64,000 nucleotides of DNA. Source: Streptomyces sp. BV286. Its GTDB lineage: Bacteria > Actinomycetota > Actinomycetes > Streptomycetales > Streptomycetaceae. Every line of letters starts with the position of its first letter. The stretch's first letter is position 1. The stretch is from positions 124,001 through 188,000 of the forward strand of contig NZ_JAHRIB010000152.1 of assembly GCF_019090165.1 (NCBI RefSeq), read 5' to 3'. A program made the translations under genes and the position numbers. Below the pieces are notes generated by a model. The model saw only the letters and a program-made list of their open reading frames with translations. It did no database searches and was not told the DNA's origin. Positions 51,517-59,751 of this stretch are shown here, piece by piece.

Positions 51517-52375
51517 GTGGACGTGGATCGCGCCGCGGACCCCGGCCTCTACGGTCCGAAGTCCGTGACCTGGCAGATGCACAGCGACCCCATGATGTGG
51601 GTCGCCGGCGTCCGCGCGCTCTACCTCCAGGCGCTGCACCCGCGAGCGGTGCGCGGCGTCATGCAGAACTCCGACTTCCGCAAGGACGCCTGGGGTCGCC
51701 TGATGGGTATAGCCCACTTCGTCGGCACCACGACGTACGGGACGAAAGAGGCGGCCGAGGAGGCCGGTGCGAGGGTGCGGAAGATTCACACGATGCTCAC
51801 GGCGACCGACCCCGACACCGGGGAGCGCTACCGGATCGACGAGCCGGAACTGCTGCTGTGGGTGCACTGCGCCGAGATCGACTCCTACCTGCACGTCCTG
51901 CGCCGGTCAGGCTTCCGCCTCACGGACGCGCAGGCCGACCGGTACATCGGCGAACACCGCGTCAGCGCACGGCTGGTGGGCCTCGACCCCGCCGGAGTAC
52001 CGTCCGACCAGCGGGAACTGGCCGCGTACTTCGAGAAGGTGCGGCCGGAACTGGCCGCGGGAGCGGAGGCGCGGGACGTCGACGACTTCCTGCGCGGACC
52101 GCCCGTCCACCCGCTGCTGGTTCCCGGCGCGCGCACTGCTGTGGCGGTGGGTGGCGCAGTCGGCGTACGCCTCACTGCCGCCGTACGCCCATGAGTTGTA
52201 CGGAAGATCCGTACGGTCGCCCCGTGCCGTGACCCTGCGGTTGCGTCTCACCGGCACCGTGCTGCGCTGTGTTCCCGCACGTCTGCGCTGGCAACTGCCG
52301 CCCAAACACATTGTGCGCGCCATGTCACGGCTCGGCCCCGGCTCGCGCCCCGCGCCGTACAAAGTCGGACCATAG
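51517..52375 (+). pseudogene. DUF2236 (MpaB-like) oxygenase gene with frameshift
   Basis: The GTG at 51517 opens a frame with clear DUF2236 sequence (WQMHSDPMMWVAGVRALYLQ, LHPRAVRGVM, HVLRRSGFRLTD) until about base 52120; the rest of that frame is nonsense to 52194. The expected C-terminus (ALLWRWVAQSAYASLPPYAH and onward) continues in the +1 frame to a stop at 52375. One extra base in 52120-52132 (TTCCCGGCGCGCGC) would explain it. Full length would be about 285 residues. It may be a real inactivating mutation, a sequencing error or recoding. The family is haem-binding latex-clearing/MpaB-like oxygenases. Confidence 0.75.
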
Positions 52376-52434
52376 CTCGCCATACTGGACGAGCCAGGGG
52401 AGGGCGGGTCGGACGACGGGGGCGATCGCAGCAG

Positions 52435-54675
52435 ATGGGGGACACCAGGCTCATCCAGGGCCGGTACCGGTTGCTCGACCTGATCGGTCGAGGCGGCATG
52501 GGGGAGGTGTGGCGTGCCCGGGACGAGTCGCTGGGCAGACAGGTCGCCGTCAAGTGCCTCAAACCACTGGGGCATCATCACGACCACTCGTTCACCCGTG
52601 TCCTGCGGGAGAGGTTCCGCCGCGAGGCGCGGGTGGCCGCGGCCCTCCAGCACCGGGGGGTGACGGTCGTCCACGACTTCGGGGAGTCCGACGGCGTCCT
52701 GTACCTCGTGATGGAGCTGCTCGACGGGCGCAACCTGAGCCAGCTCCTGGAGGACAACAAGAACCACCCGCTGCCCGTCGCCGACATCGTGGAGGTCGCC
52801 GACCAGGTGGCCGCCGCCCTCGCCTACACCCACCAACAGGGCATCGTGCACCGCGACCTGAAGCCCGCCAACATCATGCGGCTCGACGACGGCACGGTGA
52901 AGATCTGCGACTTCGGCATCGCCCGGCTCGGCGCCGACATCGGCTTCACGTCGCGCCTGACCGGAACCGGCATCGCGATGGGCACCCCGCACTACATGTC
53001 GCCCGAGCAGATCGGTGGGGTCCACGTCGACCAGCGCAGCGACCTCTACTCCTTCGGCTGCGTGCTGTACGAGATCGCCACCGGCGCCCCGCCGTTCGAC
53101 CTCGACGACGCGTGGGCGGTCCTGGTCGGCCACCGGGACACGCTCCCCGAACCACCGCGCAGCCACCGGTCGGAACTCCCGGAGTACCTGGACGGGATCA
53201 TCCTCGACCTGCTGGCGAAGGAGCCCGGGCAGCGCCCGCACGATGCCCGTGAGCTGGGCCGCCGTATCGGCGAGGGCCGCACCACGCCCGCGTACGTGCC
53301 GACCGTGGTGTCGGCCCCGCTGGGGCGCGGGACGACGGAGCGGCCCGCGCCGCGCGAGGCGCGCCTGCCGTCCTGGACCCGCGGAATGACCACCGGTCAC
53401 AAGGCGACCGGGGCCGGACTGCGCACCACGCCGCCGGACGCCGCCGCGGGCCTCACCGGCGACTGGATAGCGCGCACCGACACCCGCCGGGCCCATGAGC
53501 CCGTGACCGCCGAGCGGCCCGCCCCGTCACCGGACCTGCTCGCCACCCTCACCGGCCGCCACAACGCGGGGCTGAGTCTGGGACGGCTGGGCCGCTGGGC
53601 GGAGGCCGGTGAGGTGCACCGCGCGGTCGCCGTCGAACGCGAACACGCCCTCGGACCCGACCACCCCGACACACTGGCCAGCCGCTACGAGGTCGGCTTC
53701 ACCCTCAGCCGCACGGGCCGCCCCGCCGACGCGCTGCGCGAATACGGGCACGTGGCGCGGACCAGGGAACACGTCCTCGGCCCCGACCACCCGGACACCC
53801 TGGCCGCCCGCCAGGAAATGGCGTACGTGCTGGGTCAGTTGGGGCGCCACTTCGAGGCGCACCAGGTCTACACGGCCGTGCTGGCCACCCGGGAACAGGC
53901 CATGGGACCCGACCACCCGGACACCCTGCGCTGTCGGCACAACCTCGCCTTCAACCTGAGCAGGCTCGGGCGGCTGGAGGACTCGTACCGCATGGCGAGC
54001 GAGGTGGCTGTGGCCCGCGCCCGGGTACTGGGCCCGAACCACCCCGACACGCTCGTCACCCGCTACGAAGTGGCGTACGCGCTCGGTCAGTTGGGTCGGT
54101 GGCCAGAGGCGCTGCAGACCTACCAGGAGGTCGCCGCGGCCAGGGGGCAGGCGCTCGGCCCCGACCATCCGGACACGCTCGCCGCCCGCTACGAGGTCGG
54201 CATCAGTCTCGGCAGGCTCGGGCGCAGCGCCCAGGCCCTGGAGCTGTACCGGGGCCTGATCGACGACCGTGTCCGCGTCCACGGCTCCGGCCACCCGGAG
54301 ACCCTGCGCGCCCGGCACGGGCTCGGGGTCAACCTGGGCCGGCTCGGCCGCTGGGAGGAGGCCCTCGCCGAGTCCCGCGACGTGTGCGCCATCCGGGAGC
54401 GTGTCCTCGGGCCCGACCACCCGGACACCCTGGTGAGCCGTCGTGAGGTCGCCGTCGGTCTCGGCTGGCTCGGGCGCTGGACCGACGCCCTCACCGAGTA
54501 CCGGCAGGTGGCCGGCGCACGGGAACGTGTCCTCGGCGCCGACCATCCGGACGCGCTGGCCAGCCGCAACGACGAGGCCCACTGCCTGGAGCAGCTCGGC
54601 CGAGGGGCGGAGGCGGTCGAGCTGTACCGGAGGGTGGCGGCGTTGCGGCAGCAGCGGGCGTCCGGGGCGCGGTGA
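52435..54675 (+). CDS. Serine/threonine protein kinase with C-terminal TPR-like repeats
   Basis: Encodes 746 residues. The kinase domain (10-280) is complete: GRGGMGEV glycine loop, VAVKCL lysine, HRDLKPAN catalytic loop near 142, DFGIAR, GTPHYMSPEQ. A Pro/Arg/Thr-rich linker (about 285-370) follows. Eight tandem repeats of about 42 residues with the core L-G-P-D-H-P-D-T-L (variants GPNHPDTL, GSGHPETL, GADHPDAL) make up 380-735, the TPR type found in NB-ARC/STAND proteins. No membrane span is present, so it is cytosolic. The repeats probably bind a partner protein. Confidence 0.92.
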   Translation: MGDTRLIQGRYRLLDLIGRGGMGEVWRARDESLGRQVAVKCLKPLGHHHDHSFTRVLRERFRREARVAAALQHRGVTVVHDFGESDGVLYLVMELLDGRNLSQLLEDNKNHPLPVADIVEVADQVAAALAYTHQQGIVHRDLKPANIMRLDDGTVKICDFGIARLGADIGFTSRLTGTGIAMGTPHYMSPEQIGGVHVDQRSDLYSFGCVLYEIATGAPPFDLDDAWAVLVGHRDTLPEPPRSHRSELPEYLDGIILDLLAKEPGQRPHDARELGRRIGEGRTTPAYVPTVVSAPLGRGTTERPAPREARLPSWTRGMTTGHKATGAGLRTTPPDAAAGLTGDWIARTDTRRAHEPVTAERPAPSPDLLATLTGRHNAGLSLGRLGRWAEAGEVHRAVAVEREHALGPDHPDTLASRYEVGFTLSRTGRPADALREYGHVARTREHVLGPDHPDTLAARQEMAYVLGQLGRHFEAHQVYTAVLATREQAMGPDHPDTLRCRHNLAFNLSRLGRLEDSYRMASEVAVARARVLGPNHPDTLVTRYEVAYALGQLGRWPEALQTYQEVAAARGQALGPDHPDTLAARYEVGISLGRLGRSAQALELYRGLIDDRVRVHGSGHPETLRARHGLGVNLGRLGRWEEALAESRDVCAIRERVLGPDHPDTLVSRREVAVGLGWLGRWTDALTEYRQVAGARERVLGADHPDALASRNDEAHCLEQLGRGAEAVELYRRVAALRQQRASGAR
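53565..54600 (+). repeat. Eight 126-bp tandem repeats inside the kinase gene
   Basis: The coding sequence for the TPR-like segment repeats every 126 bases. Each unit carries the same GGxCCxGACCACCCGGACAC-type core for G-P-D-H-P-D-T. The seventh unit varies most at positions encoding GSGHPE-like residues (sixth repeat). Such repeats can expand or contract by recombination. Confidence 0.75.
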
Positions 54676-54697
54676 CGCCCCGGGCTCTTCTGCCGAT

Positions 54698-54756
54698 GCC
54701 CCCTGCCCCTGCCCCTTGCCCCTGCCTCTGGGGCTGATGGCTGAGGGGCAGGGGGC
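54698..54756. terminator. Strong hairpin after kinase gene
   Basis: GCCCCCTGCCCCT (54698-54710) and AGGGGCAGGGGGC (54744-54756) form a 13-bp perfect stem 22 bases after the kinase stop. The loop contains a further GCCCC/GGGGC hairpin. Confidence 0.6.
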
Positions 54757-54842
54757 TCTGGGCGGGGCTGTGCTGCCCGTCCGCGTCCGGCACAGCCACC
54801 GCCCGCGCCCGGTTCTCGGCCGCGGGTCGTGTGGGGCCGGGC

Positions 54843-54862
54843 GCGCAGTTCCCCGCGCCCCT
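54843..54862 (-). repeat. Dispersed Streptomyces intergenic 20-mer, copy 2
   Basis: On the minus strand this reads AGGGGCGCGGGGAACTGCGC, an exact match to 3483-3502. It sits in the gap between the kinase and the FAD oxidoreductase genes. Confidence 0.7.
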
Positions 54863-54959
54863 TGCGGGGCGCGGCCGGGGCTCTCCGGTGCTCGGTCGGG
54901 TGCCCGCCGGGTGCCGCGTATGCCTGGCCGACCTAGATCATCGCGTGTTACCAAGAAGC

Positions 54960-56522
54960 ATGGCTGCACACGAGGGACATCGGGAACACGACGTCGTCAT
55001 CGTCGGCGGGGGCCACAACGGTCTGGTCGCCGCCGCCTACCTGGCCCGCGCGGGGAAGTCCGTCCTCGTCCTGGAGCGATTGGGGAACACCGGCGGCGCC
55101 GCCGTCTCGACCCGGCCGTTCGCCGGGGTTGACGCGCGGCTGTCGCGCTACTCCTACCTGGTCAGCCTGCTGCCCCGGAAGATCGTCCGGGACCTGGGCC
55201 TGGACTTCCGGGTGCGCGGCCGGACCGTGTCCTCCTACACGCCCACCGAACGCGACGGGCGGCCCGCCGGACTGCTCATCGGCGGTGGTGAGCGGCGCAC
55301 CAGGGAGGCCTTCGCCCGGCTCACCGGCTCGGGCCGCGAGTACCAGGCCTGGCAGCGCTTCTACGGCATGACCGGCCGCGTCGCGAAGCAGGTGTTCCCC
55401 ACCCTGACCGAACCGCTCCCCACGCGCGACGAACTGCGCCGCCGTATCGACGACGAGGAGGCCTGGCGCATCCTCTTCGAGGAACCGCTGGGGGTGGCCG
55501 TCGAGGACACCTTCGCCGACGACCTCGTCCGCGGGGTCGTCCTCACCGACGCGCTCATCGGCACCTTCGCCGACGCCCACGATCCCTCCCTGCGGCAGAA
55601 CCGCTGCTTCCTCTATCACGTGATCGGCGGCGGCACGGGAGCCTGGGACGTGCCGGTCGGCGGCATGGGGGCGCTCACCGACGCACTGGCCGGCGCGGCG
55701 CGAGGCGCCGGCGCGGTCCTCGCGACCGGCCACGAGGCGCTCCGGGTGGAGACCGACGGACGCTCCGCCGAGGTCACCTACCGGAGCGCGGAGGGCGAGG
55801 GGACCGTCGCGGCCCGGCACGTCCTCGTCAACGCCTCCCCGCAGGAGCTCGCGCGACTGACCGGCGACGAGCCGCCGGCCCCCGCCGAGGGCGCCCAGCT
55901 CAAGGTGAACATGCTGCTGAAGCGGCTGCCCCGGCTGCGCGACACGTCCGTCGACCCGCGTGAGGCCTTCTCCGGCACCTTCCACATCGCCGAGGGCTAC
56001 GAGCAACTCGCCACCGCGCACGCGCAGGCCGCGTCCGGTGCGCTGCCCGAGGCGCCGCCCTCGGAGATCTACTGTCACTCGCTGACCGATCCCACGATCC
56101 TGGGACCCGACCTCGTCCAGCAGGGCTGCCACACCCTCACGCTCTTCGGCCTCCACACGCCCGCCCGGCTCTTCGCGCGTGACAACGACGGCGTACGCGA
56201 GGAACTCCTCAAGTCGACCCTGGCGCAACTGGACGCACACCTCGTCGAACCGCTCGCCGACTGTTTGGCCACCGACGCGGACGGCCGCCCCTGTATCGAG
56301 GCGAAGACGCCCCTCGATCTGGAACGCGACCTCAGGCTGCCCGGCGGCAACATCTTCCACCGCGACCTGGCCTTCCCCCACGTCCAGGAGGGCACCGGCC
56401 GCTGGGGCGTCGAGACCCGGCACGCCAACGTCCTGCTCTGCGGTGCGGGTGCGGTACGCGGAGGAGGGGTGAGCGGAGTACCTGGGCACAACGCGGCCAT
56501 GGCACTCCTGGAAGCCTCGTAG
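54960..56522 (+). CDS. FAD-dependent oxidoreductase, phytoene-dehydrogenase-like
   Basis: Encodes 520 residues. The N-terminal dinucleotide fold is VVIVGGGHNGLVAAAYLARA near residue 12, followed by the ERLGNTGGAA block; the C-terminal VLLCGAGAVRGGGVSGVPGH contains the second FAD-binding segment. It matches the PYROXD2/phytoene-desaturase-like family, not a carotenoid gene in context. ATG 54960 is chosen by the conserved N-terminus; no clear Shine-Dalgarno is seen. Stands alone. Confidence 0.87.
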   Translation: MAAHEGHREHDVVIVGGGHNGLVAAAYLARAGKSVLVLERLGNTGGAAVSTRPFAGVDARLSRYSYLVSLLPRKIVRDLGLDFRVRGRTVSSYTPTERDGRPAGLLIGGGERRTREAFARLTGSGREYQAWQRFYGMTGRVAKQVFPTLTEPLPTRDELRRRIDDEEAWRILFEEPLGVAVEDTFADDLVRGVVLTDALIGTFADAHDPSLRQNRCFLYHVIGGGTGAWDVPVGGMGALTDALAGAARGAGAVLATGHEALRVETDGRSAEVTYRSAEGEGTVAARHVLVNASPQELARLTGDEPPAPAEGAQLKVNMLLKRLPRLRDTSVDPREAFSGTFHIAEGYEQLATAHAQAASGALPEAPPSEIYCHSLTDPTILGPDLVQQGCHTLTLFGLHTPARLFARDNDGVREELLKSTLAQLDAHLVEPLADCLATDADGRPCIEAKTPLDLERDLRLPGGNIFHRDLAFPHVQEGTGRWGVETRHANVLLCGAGAVRGGGVSGVPGHNAAMALLEAS

Positions 56523-56548
56523 GGCCTGGCAGGGCCTCGTAGAGCCCC

Positions 56549-56589
56549 CGTCAGGGGCGAGGGAATCCGCGCGAGCGACACCCCTGACG
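56549..56589. terminator. Hairpin between FAD oxidoreductase and serine hydrolase
   Basis: CGTCAGGGG (56549-56557) pairs with CCCCTGACG (56581-56589) between convergent genes. The stretch CAGGGGCGAGGGAATCCGCG also looks like a diverged copy of the dispersed 20-mer repeat. Confidence 0.5.
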
Positions 56590-56672
56590 TTGCGAAGCGC
56601 AGACGCGTCCGCCACGGACGGCACACCGCCGAAAGCGGCTTGCGGCAGGGGGACTTCGCCGCCGCCGGGTAC

Positions 56673-58460
56673 TCAGGTCGAGGACGCCACCCAGCCCACG
56701 GCCTCGACGCGCGTGGCGTCCGCCGGCCGGGCCTCGTCGAACACGACCCGGCCGTCGTCCCGCACCCGCAGCGCGTCGACGTACACGCCCCGGCCCACGT
56801 ACAGCCGGTCCGTCGTGTACCGCCAGCGCAGGACGAACCGGCCGGCCCCGGGGAGATCCGCGTCGAGCCGGTGCCAGGTCCGGCCCGACCAGCCCGTCAC
56901 CGACCCGGCGGGATGCTCCCGCGGAGCCTGCCCGCGGCGCACGGTGCGGAACGGCACCGGCTGCCAGGTCGTGCCACCGTCCGCCGAGGCCTCCAGGAAG
57001 AGGGCGTCCGCCTGCGGTTCGACGTCCCACCACAGGGCGCACCGAAAACGACCTCCGGCCCCGACGTCCAGCGCGGGCAGGGTCAGTGTCGCGGACGTGC
57101 CGGCCGCCATGCCGGAGAACCAGGCCGTACGCCCTCGGGCGGGCCGGACCGGCACCGCGCGGGCGAGGTTGTTGGCGGCGGCGACCCGGGGAGCGGAACC
57201 CGATCGCCAACTGCGCACGGGATGGACGGAGTTGCCGAGCACGACGAGGAAGGAGTCCGTCGTCGGGTCGAGGACCAGGGACGTCCCCGTGAATCCGGTG
57301 TGACCGGCGGTGCGCGGGGTGGCCATGGCTCCCATGAACCAGTGCTGGTACAGCTCGAAGCCGAGACCGTGCTCGTCCCCGGGGAAGGCCGTGTTGAAGT
57401 CGGTGAACATCAGGTCCACGGACTCGGGTTCCAGGATGCGCGCGCTGCCGTACACACCGCCGTTGAGCAGCGTACGGCCGAGGACCGCGAGGTCCCACGC
57501 GGTGGAGAAGACACCGGCGTGACCCGCCACGCCGCCCAGGCTGTACGCGTTCTCGTCGTGCACCTCGCCCCATACGAGGCCGCGGTCGAGGCCGGACCAG
57601 GGTTTGCGGGCGTCCTCGGTGGCGGCGATCTTCGGCTTCCAGGAGGGCGGTGGGTTGAAGCGGGTGCGGCGCATGCCGAGCGGCGCGGTGATCCCGTCGC
57701 GGAGCAGGGCGTCCAGGGAGCGGCCGGTGATCTTTTCCAGGACGAGCTGGAGCGAGATCAGGTTGAGGTCCGAGTAGAGGTACGTGGTGCCCGGCGGGTT
57801 GAGAGGTGCCTCCTTCCAGATGAGCCGGAGCTTGTCCTCGTGGGTCGGTGCGTTGTAGAGCGGGATCCAGGCGCGGAAACCCGAGGTGTGCGTGAGGAGT
57901 TGACGGACCGTGATGTCCTGTTTGCCCGCGCCGCCGAAGTCCGGGAGGTACGAGGCGACTCTGCCCTCCAACTCCAGCGTGCCGCGCTCGATCTGCTGCA
58001 CGGCGAGGATCGACGTGAACAGCTTCGACACCGAGGCGAGGTCGAAGACCGTGTCCTCGGACATCGGGATCTGCTGCTCGGCGGGCAACTCCACGGCCGT
58101 GTCGGTCTTCTCGTCGTACGCCGAGTAGCGCACCGCCTTGCCGATCGGCCGGTGCAGGGCGACCGTGCCGCCGCGACCCGCGAGCAGCACCGCACCCGCG
58201 TACCAAGGGTGTTCGGGGGAGGGACCGAGGAACGTCTCGGCGTCGTCGACCAGTTGGCGCAGGGAGGCGGGGAGCAGCCCGGCGCGTTCGGCGGAGCCGC
58301 GCCGCAGGGTCGGGTGTCGGCCGCGGCCGCCGTTGCTCTCCGTGGCGCCTGGGGCCGCCGAGGCGGCCGGCAGGGGCGCCAGGATCAGTGCGCCGCCCAG
58401 CGCCGTCAGGCCTCGGCCCACCTGCCGACGGGACGGCCCGCCGCCCGCTCTGTCCGCCAT
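56673..58460 (-). CDS. Tat-exported serine hydrolase (beta-lactamase family) with extra C-terminal domain
   Basis: Encodes 595 residues. The Tat signal is PSRRQVGRGLTALGGALILA. The beta-lactamase-like domain (about 45-400) has SVSKLF (S-x-x-K) near 121, the Tyr motif YLYSDLN near 205 and HTGFTGTS near 360. A C-terminal beta-sandwich (about 430-595) with CALWWDVEPQ and RLYVGRGVYVDALRV may bind wall polymers or sugars. ATG 58460 follows GGAGGCTCTTCG. A GAAAG-TAT-CTTTC dyad 26 bases upstream may be its operator. Likely acts on cell-wall peptides or amino-sugar compounds. Confidence 0.85.
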   Translation of the reverse strand: MADRAGGGPSRRQVGRGLTALGGALILAPLPAASAAPGATESNGGRGRHPTLRRGSAERAGLLPASLRQLVDDAETFLGPSPEHPWYAGAVLLAGRGGTVALHRPIGKAVRYSAYDEKTDTAVELPAEQQIPMSEDTVFDLASVSKLFTSILAVQQIERGTLELEGRVASYLPDFGGAGKQDITVRQLLTHTSGFRAWIPLYNAPTHEDKLRLIWKEAPLNPPGTTYLYSDLNLISLQLVLEKITGRSLDALLRDGITAPLGMRRTRFNPPPSWKPKIAATEDARKPWSGLDRGLVWGEVHDENAYSLGGVAGHAGVFSTAWDLAVLGRTLLNGGVYGSARILEPESVDLMFTDFNTAFPGDEHGLGFELYQHWFMGAMATPRTAGHTGFTGTSLVLDPTTDSFLVVLGNSVHPVRSWRSGSAPRVAAANNLARAVPVRPARGRTAWFSGMAAGTSATLTLPALDVGAGGRFRCALWWDVEPQADALFLEASADGGTTWQPVPFRTVRRGQAPREHPAGSVTGWSGRTWHRLDADLPGAGRFVLRWRYTTDRLYVGRGVYVDALRVRDDGRVVFDEARPADATRVEAVGWVASST

Positions 58461-58485
58461 CGAAGAGCCTCCTGTCGCGCCGCCT

Positions 58486-58498
58486 GAAAGTATCTTTC
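58486..58498. promoter_or_regulatory. Dyad upstream of serine hydrolase
   Basis: GAAAG-TAT-CTTTC is a perfect inverted repeat 26 bases from the start codon. It is like RpiR-type operators (TGAAA..TTTCA) used for muramic-acid or amino-sugar genes; regulator not identified. Confidence 0.45.
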
Positions 58499-58641
58499 CG
58501 GGTTCGCCGTGCCCGATGAAACTTTTGTGTCGGGCGAGTCCGGTGTCAACGGTGCCGCTCCGACTCCTCGCGGACCGAGAAAACTGACGGTGCATCAGAA
58601 AAGGTCTTCCTTCGTCCGGAGGACTGCGGCATCCTGCGCCC

Positions 58642-59751
58642 ATGCAGACGGAGCTGAGCAAGAAACTGGGAGTCGAGCACGCCCTCTTCGGCTTCACGCC
58701 GTTCCCCGCCGTCGCCGCTGCCATCAGCCGGGCCGGCGGACTCGGCGTGCTCGGCGCGGTCCGCTACACCGACCCCGACGACCTCAAGCGCGACCTCGAC
58801 TGGCTCGAGGCGCATGTCGACGGAATGCCGTACGGGCTCGATGTCGTCATGCCCGCCAAGAAGGTCGAAGGCGTCACCGAGGCCGACGTGGAGGCGATGA
58901 TCCCCGAGGGGCACCGCCAGTACGTCAAGGACACCCTGGCCAAGTACGGCGTGCCCGGACTCGCCGAGGGCGAGGTCTCCGGCTGGCGCATCACCGGCTG
59001 GATGGAACAGGTCGCCCGCACCCAACTGGACGTCGCCTTCGACTATCCGATCAAGCTGCTGGCCAACGCGCTCGGTTCACCGCCCGCCGACGTCATCGAG
59101 CGCGCCCACGAGCAGGGCGTCCTCGTCGCCGCGCTCGCGGGCAGCGCCCGGCACGCGCGCAAACACGCGGAGGCGGGCATCGACATCATCGTCGCCCAGG
59201 GCTACGAGGCCGGCGGCCACACCGGTGAGATCGCCTCGATGGTGCTCACCCCCGAGGTCGTCGAAGCCGTCGCGCCGCTGCCCGTGCTCGCGGCGGGTGG
59301 CATCGGCAGCGGTCAGCAGATGGCCGCCGCGCTCACACTCGGCGCCCAGGGTGTGTGGCTCGGCTCCATATGGCTGACCACCACAGAGGCCGACATGCAC
59401 TCGCGCGCACTGACCCAGAAGCTGCTGGCCGCCGGGTCCGGCGACACGGTCCGCTCGCGCGCGCTGACCGGGAAACCCGCACGGCAACTGCGCACCGAAT
59501 GGACCGACGCCTGGGACGACCCGAACGGACCCGGGACGCTCCCCATGCCCCTGCAGGGCCTGCTCGTCGCCGAGGCCGTCTCACGGATCCAGAAGCACGA
59601 GGTGGAGCCACTGCTCGGCACGCCCGTGGGACAGATCGTCGGCCGGATGAACACCGAACGCGGCGTCCAGGAAGTCGTCGACGACCTCACACGCGACTTC
59701 GAGAAGGCCGTGGACCGACTCAACCGCATCGCCGGAAGGAGCCACGAGTGA
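58642..59751 (+). CDS. Nitronate monooxygenase / 2-nitropropane dioxygenase-like
   Basis: Encodes 369 residues of an FMN-binding TIM barrel. FMN motifs are GFTPFPAVAAAISRAGGLG near residue 18, IIVAQGYEAGGHTG near 185 and AAGGIGSGQQMAAALTLGA near 220. These enzymes oxidise nitronates or act as FMN enoyl reductases. The stop overlaps the acyl-CoA ligase start (GTGA), so the pair is coupled and may serve the degradation of a fatty or aromatic acid. Confidence 0.9.
   Translation: MQTELSKKLGVEHALFGFTPFPAVAAAISRAGGLGVLGAVRYTDPDDLKRDLDWLEAHVDGMPYGLDVVMPAKKVEGVTEADVEAMIPEGHRQYVKDTLAKYGVPGLAEGEVSGWRITGWMEQVARTQLDVAFDYPIKLLANALGSPPADVIERAHEQGVLVAALAGSARHARKHAEAGIDIIVAQGYEAGGHTGEIASMVLTPEVVEAVAPLPVLAAGGIGSGQQMAAALTLGAQGVWLGSIWLTTTEADMHSRALTQKLLAAGSGDTVRSRALTGKPARQLRTEWTDAWDDPNGPGTLPMPLQGLLVAEAVSRIQKHEVEPLLGTPVGQIVGRMNTERGVQEVVDDLTRDFEKAVDRLNRIAGRSHE

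Noticed and set aside
54960..56522. A carotenoid phytoene desaturase gene
   Set aside because: No crtB, crtE or other carotenoid genes are near, and the sequence is closer to PYROXD2-type proteins of other function.
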